From: an uncultured Ruminiclostridium sp.
GTDB lineage: Bacteria > Bacillota > Clostridia > Oscillospirales > Ruminococcaceae
NCBI GenBank assembly: GCA_910579265.1
Contig: CAJTTE010000001.1
Location: 236,267 to 300,266, forward strand
DNA: 64,000 bases
Reading direction: 5' to 3'
Shown in pieces: positions 55,640 to 63,005 of this stretch. The position numbers and the translations under genes were made by a program. Numbering within the stretch: the first letter of the stretch is position 1; each line of letters begins with the position of its first letter. The notes beneath the pieces are model-generated. The model was not told where the DNA came from. It saw only the letters and a list, made by a program, of their open reading frames with translations, and did no database searches.

Positions 55640-56048
55640 AATCGCATTACAAAGCCATTTATCGGCTTAGTAATGCGGTTTTGCTTTTCATGGATGTAAC
55701 GATCCGTTACATCCCCTCGAGTACCGTTTCGGTAGGTGAGAAGTCATGAAGGATGCCCTACTTTGGGGCGACCTGCTAAGCACTGTTTTAGTGCGGAGGT
55801 TTTCTCCGGCATATTCTTTGTTTACTGCGGCTCAATTTTTGACATACAAAATAATGGCGGGACAAATATCCTATCATTATTTTTATCATGAGGTATGCAT
55901 CTGTATCCCCCTCCAGTGGTATTTCGTGAAACATGGAGTACCAATTTTGAATGTATCAGCTACGCCTCCTACCCTTTGCCTTATACAACTTGAACTCTAC
56001 AGTTCGGCAAAGATAGATTAATCCGACCTTTAAAACACTCGGGGTTAA
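55640..56048 (+). repeat. Direct repeat, left copy, flanking the cargo island
   Basis: Closely matches 59858..60181 over its first 200 bases and again in patches to the end (GGAGTACC and ATCCGACCTTTA). It contains several hairpins: the tRNA terminator, GGATGTAACG/CGTTACATCC, TACCG/CGGTA and GCACT/AGTGC. The frame starting MKDALLWG in both copies has only a poor ribosome binding site, so an RNA or DNA function seems more likely than a protein. The left copy is about 85 bases longer. Confidence 0.8.
55643..55688 (+). terminator. Rho-independent terminator after tRNA-Pro
   Basis: CGCATTAC pairs with GTAATGCG, with AGCC/GGCT further in, followed by GTTTTGCTTTT. It is duplicated at 59862..59908 as part of the flanking direct repeat. 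Confidence 0.8.
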
Positions 56049-56268
56049 TAAGAACAAAAAAACAGTCAAGCAGATAAAACCAGACGATTACGCCTTATCC
56101 AGTTTTATTTGTAAAATCATGTTTAAAAGCAACCGCGAACATAAATTCGGACTTGGGCAACGTAAAATTATACAAATATTAGCGTCGTATTTTGTTGAAA
56201 ACGCAGATTTTATTACCATTCACGCAGGATTTATGCCATTTGCGCAAAGTGAGCAAAAAGGGGATTGA
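56017..56268 (+). pseudogene. Truncated reading frame at the left edge of the cargo island
   Basis: Open from after a stop at 56014 to TGA 56266-56268, reading NKKTVKQIKPDDYALSSFIC and then MFKSNREHKFGLGQRKIIQI onward: 84 codons of protein-like composition. The only ATG (56119) is internal and has no ribosome binding site. It emerges straight from the direct repeat, so it looks like the 3' end of a gene cut at the repeat boundary. No family recognised. It overlaps the next promoter. Confidence 0.45.
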
Positions 56269-56293
56269 AAAATATACCAAAGTATACTATAAT
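56265..56293 (+). promoter_or_regulatory. SigA-type promoter of the cargo genes
   Basis: TTGAAA, 17 bases, TATAAT. The spacer contains a small palindrome, TATAC-CAAA-GTATA, that could bind a regulator. The leader to the first cargo start is about 125 bases. Confidence 0.7.
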
Positions 56294-56423
56294 AAATCAT
56301 AGGAAAGTTTGTCCAATGTGGATAATTGTATTTTATCATAAAAAACTTAAATTTCCTTCTAAACATTAATTTATTAACTGTTGAGAAGTTGTTTGGATAT
56401 ATTTTGTGAATGGGCGGGTTTAT

Positions 56424-57158
56424 ATGCTACAAATTGATGAAAAAGATTTGAAATTATACTTGGAGAAAAACAAAAAGAAGATTGAAAGTGGTAAAATTAA
56501 AGGAATTGTTGATGCATTCTCCGGATTTTCATTAATTGTAACCTTATCAAGTGGTGATTTTAGTGGTATAACCATATTCCCACCTATATATTTTGAAATA
56601 TTTGCATGGACTTTTGCAATTGCATTTATGGTATATGGTATTGCTAAATTTATATTTAGCAAGATAAACGGAATAAAAATTGTACAAATTTATGAGAGCA
56701 TAGAAAAATTAGACATGAAAAAACGCCATGAATTTGTCATTATATTGAAAAAAAATAGTTCTGTTAAAGGGGAATATTTATTGTCATATAGCCCACGTTG
56801 GAAATGCAAGCTTTTTCCTGATTACAAGATAAATGATAAATTTGACTCTGATGACACAGAAAAAGTGAGTTCTTTTATTAAGGGATTTCTCAATTGGGAT
56901 ATAAACCCTAATATGATAAGGTACATCGGTTGCTTGAACAGTGAGAAATATTCTGTTGGTAATAAAATCACCAAAAAATATTATTTCCATTTTTATATGA
57001 CTACTATTGATACATTACAAACAAAATCTAAGCCATTTAAATATAATGGGAAGAAATTCTATTGGTTAACACTTGACAAGATGTATAAAAATAAAAATAT
57101 TGTTAATAAAAATGCAGATGTTTTGGATTTCATTAGGACACATAAAAACATCTCTTAA
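56424..57158 (+). CDS. Two-TM protein with C-terminal NUDIX-like domain
   Basis: About 244 residues from the ATG at 56424 (a GTG six codons earlier is possible; neither has a strong site). A Lys-rich cytoplasmic start is followed by two hydrophobic helices (about 35-52 and 57-80) and a soluble C-terminal domain. The ending KKFYWLTLDKMYKNKNIVNK with a preceding YYFHFY strand resembles NUDIX domains attached to membrane helices in SMODS/CBASS-type nucleotide-signalling loci. The canonical NUDIX catalytic box is not visible. Tentative. Codon usage is far more A/T-rich than in the chromosomal genes. Confidence 0.65.
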   Translation: MLQIDEKDLKLYLEKNKKKIESGKIKGIVDAFSGFSLIVTLSSGDFSGITIFPPIYFEIFAWTFAIAFMVYGIAKFIFSKINGIKIVQIYESIEKLDMKKRHEFVIILKKNSSVKGEYLLSYSPRWKCKLFPDYKINDKFDSDDTEKVSSFIKGFLNWDINPNMIRYIGCLNSEKYSVGNKITKKYYFHFYMTTIDTLQTKSKPFKYNGKKFYWLTLDKMYKNKNIVNKNADVLDFIRTHKNIS

Positions 57159-57251
57159 CTTTGTTTGAACTGTGTTTCTGACACAAAAAAACTTTGATGA
57201 ATTTGGTTATTTGATAGGTAAATCTAATTATCTTATTGGAAGGATGACTAC

Positions 57252-57986
57252 ATGAATTATTGTGATTATGACTCTATGCAGCATTATAAATCCGGAAGTT
57301 TTGCTGTTCAATATAAAACATCATTGGTGGGAAAACTTGAGAAAATTGAAAAGCAAAACCTTGAGGATTGGTTAAAATCGAGTTTTTTAAACGGAGAGTA
57401 TTACACTTGCAAAGCATTAGACGATTTAATTTTGTACAGAATCTTTGGAAGATATAGTATGAAGATAAAGGATAATTTGTACAGACTTCCAACAGGGGCA
57501 AAAAGTCTGGGTGGATTTGCTTCTACAGAATTTGCCGAATCATTAATTGATGCAAAAATACGTCTTGCATTAGATCCGTCGTGGCTAAGTACAAAAGCAT
57601 ATGAAGAAAAGATACTCTTGCCCCAGGGCAGTATAATTAATGTAGGCATTGTAGCCCCAGTGAAGTTAAAAACTGGAACTATATTGGAAGGTGGGGCAGA
57701 CCAAATTTTGCTTCCCCAGAACTGGTCAGAAAAATGGATAATTGGATATAGGAGAGTGACACAACGTCAGCTTATGAATCCCCCTTGCTTTCCTTTGGAA
57801 AAAGACGATCTACCGCTAATCGACAAAAAAGAAACTTTATATAAAATTGATGCTTGCTGCTGCTGTGGTGGTTCGGACGTAACTAAACTTAAGGAGAACG
57901 AGTGCTTTGAGGTCATTGGTTCAAAAAATAATCATTATACATTAAAATATAGGTGTAATAATCCTAAATGTCAGTTTTATTGGTAG
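57252..57986 (+). CDS. ADP-ribosyltransferase-toxin-like protein with C-terminal zinc ribbon
   Basis: 244 residues behind a good GGAAGGATG site. The middle (about 60-170) shows LYRIFGRYS near 61, GGFASTEFAE near 86 and EGGADQILLP near 146, in the order and spacing of the R, S-T and E/Q motifs of ART-fold toxins. The last position is Q where R-S-E enzymes have E, so activity may be changed or lost. Residues 205-244 form a zinc ribbon with CCCCGG and CNNPKC. No immunity gene is obvious. It could be a toxin or an abortive-infection effector. The assignment is pattern-based and not certain. Confidence 0.6.
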   Translation: MNYCDYDSMQHYKSGSFAVQYKTSLVGKLEKIEKQNLEDWLKSSFLNGEYYTCKALDDLILYRIFGRYSMKIKDNLYRLPTGAKSLGGFASTEFAESLIDAKIRLALDPSWLSTKAYEEKILLPQGSIINVGIVAPVKLKTGTILEGGADQILLPQNWSEKWIIGYRRVTQRQLMNPPCFPLEKDDLPLIDKKETLYKIDACCCCGGSDVTKLKENECFEVIGSKNNHYTLKYRCNNPKCQFYW

Positions 57987-58056
57987 GAGTAGTCTCTATA
58001 ATCAAATATAATCTATAAAATATGCTTTTTAAATCGTTATGAAAATCTAATTACCT

Positions 58057-58155
58057 ATGAGTGATAGCGTAGTTTGTTCGCATCTTCTTAATAAAGATTG
58101 GGGAATGCTGAATTGGCATAAAGGTAGAAATTACGAAAGGCTGTTGTTAAAATGA
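58057..58155 (+). CDS. Possible 32-residue leader ORF
   Basis: ATG 58057 to TGA 58155, sharing ATGA with the next start codon. The peptide is rich in Trp, Leu and Arg at its end (WGMLNWHKGRNYERLLLK). It has no ribosome binding site, so expression is doubtful, but the stop-start overlap is the arrangement expected for coupled translation. Confidence 0.25.
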   Translation: MSDSVVCSHLLNKDWGMLNWHKGRNYERLLLK

Positions 58156-58763
58156 TTATAACAAAAAGTGCTGAAGATTTAATTTTTGAATCCGAATTAA
58201 TAATGAGGATAGAAAATTTATATAAGAAAAATATGTCTGTATATTTTAGAGATACAAATAAGTTTTGCCCTGAAATGTATAGGATGTTTTCTGAATCTTG
58301 TGAAATTCAAAATGTTGATAATTCTATGTTGAAAGATGGCATTTTATATCTACATACAGATAATCAGGGGAAAAAATATTATTTAGATACAAGTTCTGAA
58401 TTGATTTATTATATTCATGATGGTATTTGTAATATTGCAGTGGGTGCCTGTAGTTCCAGACAATATGATATATTTGATGCTGCTTATTTTAGACAATATA
58501 TTTCTAAACCTAATATGAGAGAAAGATTATTAGTATATCTTGGAAATGCACCAGGAAGTATTACTACGCTTGATTATATGGGATACAAAATCAGAGATAT
58601 TTTCTCTGTGCCAATATTAGAATATACCGCAAACTCTTTAAATGAACTAAAAAAATTGTTACAGAAATTACCAATATTCTGTCTACTTCAAAATTCTTTA
58701 GAAAATTATGGTTTAGAGGTCAACGGCAAGAGTATTATGAAAAACGCTCCTATAATACATTAA
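58152..58763 (+). CDS. N-terminal part of an FRG-domain protein (0-frame product)
   Basis: The 0 frame gives 203 residues. Residues 1-168 are smooth and protein-like, with no recognised domain (segments MRIENLYKKNMSVYFRDTN and GNAPGSITTLDYMGYKIRDI). After residue 168 the frame runs out of sense and stops at 58763. The missing FRG-domain start lies in the -1 frame from exactly that point, so this ORF and the next are one gene read with a -1 shift at 58649..58655, or one gene broken by a base change. A full -1 product would be 457 residues. Confidence 0.7.
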   Translation: MIITKSAEDLIFESELIMRIENLYKKNMSVYFRDTNKFCPEMYRMFSESCEIQNVDNSMLKDGILYLHTDNQGKKYYLDTSSELIYYIHDGICNIAVGACSSRQYDIFDAAYFRQYISKPNMRERLLVYLGNAPGSITTLDYMGYKIRDIFSVPILEYTANSLNELKKLLQKLPIFCLLQNSLENYGLEVNGKSIMKNAPIIH

Positions 58764-59524
58764 TTAAATTAGGCTTGCCAAAAGAATACGAAAGAATGCC
58801 ATCTCTTATCCCATCCTTAGGAAGGCATATTACAAAAGAGAATTTTAACGAAATAAAACTCAATATGATGTATTGGATTGAAGCATTTAAAATATGGACT
58901 TTGATACAATCTGAAGAATATAAAGAAGAGTTCGCCATAAACGGAAAAAATTATTGGGAAGTAGTAAAAAGTTTAGAACCTCAAAAAATGGCTAAATTTG
59001 TATATAACTGTCCGTTTGATATAGAAGAATATGTATACTTTCAACATGACTTAGAAGAATATGCTGAGATATTAGCAACGCAACAATATGGAGGATATAC
59101 ATCAATGCTAGATATAACAGATGATTTAGATGTTGCTTTATTTTTTACGCAGTCATTTTTAAATCAAAAAACAAGGAAATATGAATTATGCAATCCTAAT
59201 CAAAATAATGTGATTTATGTAATAGCAGAAGGAAGAGATACTTGCACATTAGATGTTTCAACACGCATGTTTAAAAACGCAACCTGTAATGGTATTTTTC
59301 AACTTCCGCCTAGAATAGAAAATCAAAAATGTGGTTTATTGATAGGGGCTTCTGCTTTTGGGAAAAATGCTTATGGTTACCGCATTGTTGCAAAAATACA
59401 TTTACAAGGAGAAGACATATTGACAACTAAAAAAGTAGAAGATATGTTTCCCGATTTAGAAAGTGATTCATTATTTAAGACCTATTATGATGTTGAGCCA
59501 AAACTAATAGGTCTTTATGGATGA
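58646..59524 (+). CDS. FRG-domain part of the same protein (-1 frame)
   Basis: This frame opens after a stop at 58643 and has no usable start of its own; a TTG at 58775 would remove the domain's defining motif. It reads KKIVTEITNIL then LWFRGQRQEYYEK, the FRG signature, and later QQYGGYTSMLDITDDLDVAL, the second conserved FRG block, so the domain (about 240 residues) is complete only if joined to the upstream ORF. FRG domains occur in phage-defence and toxin contexts, and their biochemistry is unsettled. Ends 47 bases before a terminator. Confidence 0.75.
   Translation, partial: TKKIVTEITNILSTSKFFRKLWFRGQRQEYYEKRSYNTLIKLGLPKEYERMPSLIPSLGRHITKENFNEIKLNMMYWIEAFKIWTLIQSEEYKEEFAINGKNYWEVVKSLEPQKMAKFVYNCPFDIEEYVYFQHDLEEYAEILATQQYGGYTSMLDITDDLDVALFFTQSFLNQKTRKYELCNPNQNNVIYVIAEGRDTCTLDVSTRMFKNATCNGIFQLPPRIENQKCGLLIGASAFGKNAYGYRIVAKIHLQGEDILTTKKVEDMFPDLESDSLFKTYYDVEPKLIGLYG
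58649..58680 (+). promoter_or_regulatory. Candidate -1 frameshift site
   Basis: Heptamer A-AAA-AAA in the correct phase (CTA AAA AAA TTG in the 0 frame) at 58649..58655. Five bases later comes ACAGAA, which pairs with TTCTGT across a 10-base loop. Slippery A runs with a close stem occur in bacterial dnaX and insertion-sequence frameshifts. No internal Shine-Dalgarno-like stimulator is seen upstream, and the stem is weak. Confidence 0.5.
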
Positions 59525-59570
59525 ATAGATTGAATCACCTGCTAGTAATCTGCCCCAAGGTTCAAACGAT

Positions 59571-59599
59571 GAAGGGGGATTTCCTTTAACCCCCTTTTC
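59571..59599 (+). terminator. Rho-independent terminator of the cargo genes
   Basis: GGGGG pairs with CCCCC around an 11-base A/T loop that partly extends the stem, followed by TTTTC. Lies 47 bases after the FRG gene. Confidence 0.75.
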
Positions 59600-59857
59600 A
59601 ATGCAGCTTTAAGATTGGTAAAGCCGGGTCTCAAAATGTATGTCAAAATTAAAACAGATCCAAATTGGAGACAAAAAAGAAAAAGGAAAAGGTACGGAAT
59701 CCAAACCCAATCTTCGATTTGAAATACAGAGATTCTGCATAAAAATGTGGAGCATTATAGAATTGTCTTTTTTGAGTGTGTCACATTAGAAATTTGACTG
59801 CTTTAAGGCATTTCTTTTGCGAATGCCAAAATAATCTATTTGGTCACGATGTCACAT

Positions 59858-60181
59858 AAACCGCATTACAATGCCATTTATCGACTTAGTAATGCGGTTT
59901 TGCTTTTCATGGATGTAACGATTCGTTACATCCCCTCGAGTACCGTTTCGGTAGGCGAGAAGTCATGAAGGATGCCTTGCTTTGGGGCACCCTGCTAAGC
60001 ACCGTTTTAGTGCGGAAGTTTTCTCCGGCGTATTCTGTATTCTTTGTTTACCGCGGCTCAATTTTTGACAAGAGATTTATGAGGTACTCATCTGTATCCT
60101 CACCTATATCGGTACCTCATGAAACACGGAGTACCGATTTTGAAAGGTAGCATAATCCGACCTTTAGGCAACCCGGGGTTA
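59858..60181 (+). repeat. Direct repeat, right copy, flanking the cargo island
   Basis: Repeats 55640..56048: the terminator-like hairpin, the GGATGTAACG/CGTTACATCC hairpin, GAAGTCATGAAGGATGCC, the AGTGCGGAAGTTTTCTCCGG stretch, and, further on, GGTACC-N-GAGTACC and ATCCGACCTTTA. Ends at CCCGGGGTTAA. About 3.8 kb of cargo lies between the copies, in direct orientation, so recombination between them could delete the cargo. Confidence 0.8.
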
Positions 60182-60363
60182 AATCGCCCCTGAGTCCAAA
60201 CAAGTCAATTATGTCGAAACGGCTGTTTTGAAGGAGTATCCGTTTTGGACACACCTACCCGCCCTATTATAGGGCAGGTGCTATATTCTTTGTTTACTGC
60301 GGCTCAATTCTTGAAAGCACTCAATAGCGTTTCGTTATTGAGCCTCGAGTTTTAAAGAATCGT
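60182..60363. repeat. Short stretch with a third partial repeat copy and hairpins
   Basis: ATTCTTTGTTTACTGCGGCT followed by CAATTCTTGA at about 60283..60312 is a third copy of a motif in both direct repeats. Two hairpins flank it: GCCCTATTATAGGGC near 60258, and CTCAATAGCG/CGTTATTGAG at 60319..60341, the latter just past the integrase stop and perhaps its terminator. Confidence 0.55.
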
Positions 60364-61785
60364 TCAAGGTTTCAATCGCTCTTTCTCCGCCTTGATGTCA
60401 GCCTTGACCTGCGTTATCATCGCCGCGAGCTTTTCCTCACATTCCTCTCTCGTTTTGGCGTAAATATTATGGGATTCTCGCTTTCCATATGCATTAGTAG
60501 GCGTGTATCTTCCCTCGTAGAGGTGGTCGTTTATCATCGTCACACAGCCTGTGCCGGATTTGCGACATTTGGGCTTGTACGGCTCGAAATCGGGCGGGGT
60601 GGTGTCTATCCTTGCTCGTTCCTCAGCCCTCGGAATTTCGGCTTCTGTGCCGCCAATCTGGCGGTCTATCTTCGCGGCTGCCTGTCGCTGCATAGTGTCG
60701 GTGATATGGCTGTATATATCGATTGTTGTTGCCGAGGAAACATGTCCTATCGTTGTGGACAGCGTTTTTATGTCCATACCATTTTCAAGTGCCATCGTCG
60801 CAAATGTGTGCCTGAGGTCATGAAATCTTATTCTTGGGCAGCCCGATCTTTCCAATATCAGTTGGAGGCGTTTGCGTACTGCCGAGGGTGTTCTTGGTCG
60901 TGTGCTATCAATCGGCGAGGGGAATATCCACTCCGAATCGACTGTTTTCTTATATTCCGATAATATTTGGAGAAGCGATGGCGGTAATATTACCGTTCGT
61001 ATGGAGGCTTTAGTTTTAGGTTCGGATATTAATAACTCACCGTGAAGTGCGGTTATCTGTTTATTTATTCTAAGTTCGCCTGTTATGAAGTTTAGGTCAC
61101 TCCATTTTAAAGCGAGTATCTCGCCGCGGCGCATTCCCGTACCGAGTTCAAGCAGGAAAAGTTCGTAATAGCCTTCCTCTTTTGCTCGATTGAGAAAACG
61201 TATAACCTCGCTCTGTGTTAGCACTTTCATCTCTCGGGATTTCTTAGGCGGCAGCTTGCAGCCTATCGCAGGATTAATTCTTATCAAGCCCTCTTGTACC
61301 GCTTTCTCAAGCGCCGATCTACAGTTGGCGTGTATAGCCCGAATTACTCTGTCGGAAAGTCCCTTGCCGTATATTTCGGTGTGAATTTTGCGTCCTCCGG
61401 ACTTCGTCCTTGCGTAGAACTGCTGAATATCAGACTGGGTTAGCTTATTCAGCGGTATTTTCCCGATGTCGGGTATTATATGCTTGTAAATTCGATTCTC
61501 ATACTCTTGTTGAGTAGTAACGCGAATTGTGTGTTTACAGTATGTCTGATACCAGAAATCGATCCATTCTCCGAATGGCATTTCCGGATTTATTTTTTCG
61601 GTGGACTTGCAATGCTTATCCTTGAGAGCTTCAAGTTTTTCTGCGCATTCCATTTTTGTTTTGGCGGTGACATTCTTGGTTACGGGTAAGCCCTTATCGT
61701 CGTAACCTACGACTACGCGACCTTCCCATCTGCCATCTTTACGCAATCTCAGAGTACCCTCGCCTTGTTTTCGTCGTTTAGCCAT
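60364..61785 (-). CDS. Tyrosine recombinase/integrase 2 with a C-terminal extension
   Basis: 473 residues. N-terminal AP2-like arm-binding domain (KDGRWEGRVVVGYDDKG), SAM-like core-binding domain (about 70-170) and a catalytic domain with Arg in GTGMRRGE near 230, HDLRHTFA near 320, GHVSS near 345 and the nucleophile Tyr in DIYSHI near 354. About 85 extra residues follow, including CVTMINDHLYEGRYTPTNAY, which looks like a second arm-binding module. Starts by overlapping integrase 1 by eight bases. It points towards tRNA-Pro, as expected for the element's integrase. Confidence 0.93.
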   Translation of the reverse strand: MAKRRKQGEGTLRLRKDGRWEGRVVVGYDDKGLPVTKNVTAKTKMECAEKLEALKDKHCKSTEKINPEMPFGEWIDFWYQTYCKHTIRVTTQQEYENRIYKHIIPDIGKIPLNKLTQSDIQQFYARTKSGGRKIHTEIYGKGLSDRVIRAIHANCRSALEKAVQEGLIRINPAIGCKLPPKKSREMKVLTQSEVIRFLNRAKEEGYYELFLLELGTGMRRGEILALKWSDLNFITGELRINKQITALHGELLISEPKTKASIRTVILPPSLLQILSEYKKTVDSEWIFPSPIDSTRPRTPSAVRKRLQLILERSGCPRIRFHDLRHTFATMALENGMDIKTLSTTIGHVSSATTIDIYSHITDTMQRQAAAKIDRQIGGTEAEIPRAEERARIDTTPPDFEPYKPKCRKSGTGCVTMINDHLYEGRYTPTNAYGKRESHNIYAKTREECEEKLAAMITQVKADIKAEKERLKP

Positions 61786-62947
61786 TCTTCATTCCCCCTA
61801 TTATGTTATCCATGAAGTTACCAACGATCTTCGCGGCATTTTTCTGCATATCCGTCGTGACATGGGTGTAAGTATCAAGCGTGAAACTGGCGTTTGTGTG
61901 TCCTAAAATTCCGGATAACGTTTTCGCATCTACTCCGCCCGCAATAGCATGGGTAGCGAATGTGTGGCGAAGATCATGGAAACGTATCAGTGGTAGTTCT
62001 GCTTTTTTGAGAAGTACTTTCAAGCGTGAATATGCGCTTTGCGGATTCATCGGTTCTTCGGGATTGTGCCAGTTTGGGAATATCCAATCGCCGACTGCGT
62101 TTTCCTTTCGCTTTTTAAGAAGTTCCACTGTACTTGGCGGTAAGAGAATTTCTCTCTTTCCTGTTTCGGTTTTGGTTTCGCCAACAGGGAGGACACCGTC
62201 TTTTATTCTGCCTACACTGCGTTGTATTTTCAGTTTTCCACTGTGCTCATCAAAGTCATTCCACTTCAGTCCACATATTTCTCCCTTTCGAAGTCCTGTT
62301 GTAATCTCAGTGTAGAAGAAATCATACCAGCGCTCGTCGGTCTTTATGATCTCCATGAATCTACCAAGCTGCTCATCGTTCAGAATTTGCTTATCCTTGT
62401 AATTGTTTTTTGGAATGGTCGTTCCGTTCGTAGGATTACTTACGAGCAGCCTTTGTTTTACTGCCATATCAAGTGATTCGTGCAGCAGCAAATGGATTTT
62501 TCTAACCATGCTATCCGAGATTTCTGTACCATGTTGCTTGTCGGGATGTACGCGACCGTTCTTCTTTACGTTATTATAGAATTTCTGAATTTCATTTGTG
62601 GTAAGCGCGGACAGTGGTCGGTTTCCAAGGAATGGCTTGATTTGACACTTTATTACCATCTCATACCCATATAGAGAACTTGGTCTGAGTGTAAAGGTCA
62701 TGAACTCGCTGATCCACTTATCAAGCCATTCGCCAAGAGTCATATTACAGTCCTCGCTGAGGTCGGCGTCGCGGTATATTTCAATTTTGTCATGTAGCTT
62801 TTGGGTAAGTTCCGATTGGGTTTTGGCAAGGACATATCTGTATATCGGCTCGCCATTGTTTTTGTGACCGACTACGATCCGACCTTCCCAGCGTCCATCT
62901 TCGCGCTTGCGAACCATTCCGTCGCCTGACGGTCTGCGTTTTGCCAT
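61778..62947 (-). CDS. Tyrosine recombinase/integrase 1
   Basis: About 389 residues from the ATG at 62947, behind a perfect GAGGAGGTG; the longer frame to 63040 is not needed. Same domain order as integrase 2: AP2-like arm-binding (REDGRWEGRIVVGHKNN), core-binding, catalytic domain with TTGLRKGE, HDLRHTFATHA, GHTNAS and Tyr in DTYTHV. The two genes are paralogues in tandem, overlapping by eight bases. Either could be the active integrase; paired recombinases may act together. Confidence 0.93.
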   Translation of the reverse strand: MAKRRPSGDGMVRKREDGRWEGRIVVGHKNNGEPIYRYVLAKTQSELTQKLHDKIEIYRDADLSEDCNMTLGEWLDKWISEFMTFTLRPSSLYGYEMVIKCQIKPFLGNRPLSALTTNEIQKFYNNVKKNGRVHPDKQHGTEISDSMVRKIHLLLHESLDMAVKQRLLVSNPTNGTTIPKNNYKDKQILNDEQLGRFMEIIKTDERWYDFFYTEITTGLRKGEICGLKWNDFDEHSGKLKIQRSVGRIKDGVLPVGETKTETGKREILLPPSTVELLKKRKENAVGDWIFPNWHNPEEPMNPQSAYSRLKVLLKKAELPLIRFHDLRHTFATHAIAGGVDAKTLSGILGHTNASFTLDTYTHVTTDMQKNAAKIVGNFMDNIIGGMKNG

Positions 62948-63005
62948 AGCAGCACCTCCTCTGTAACCAAACATCATACCACTTTTTTCCGAACAAATCC
63001 AGCAC

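Noticed and set aside
55453..55647. 64-codon minus-strand frame over tRNA-Pro
   Set aside because: It is the antisense of the tRNA and its relic spacer, a well-known source of false proteins.
55746..56021. 91-codon frame starting MKDALLWG in the left direct repeat
   Set aside because: The right copy starts the same but diverges in frame after about 25 residues; weak ribosome binding site. More likely RNA or DNA function.
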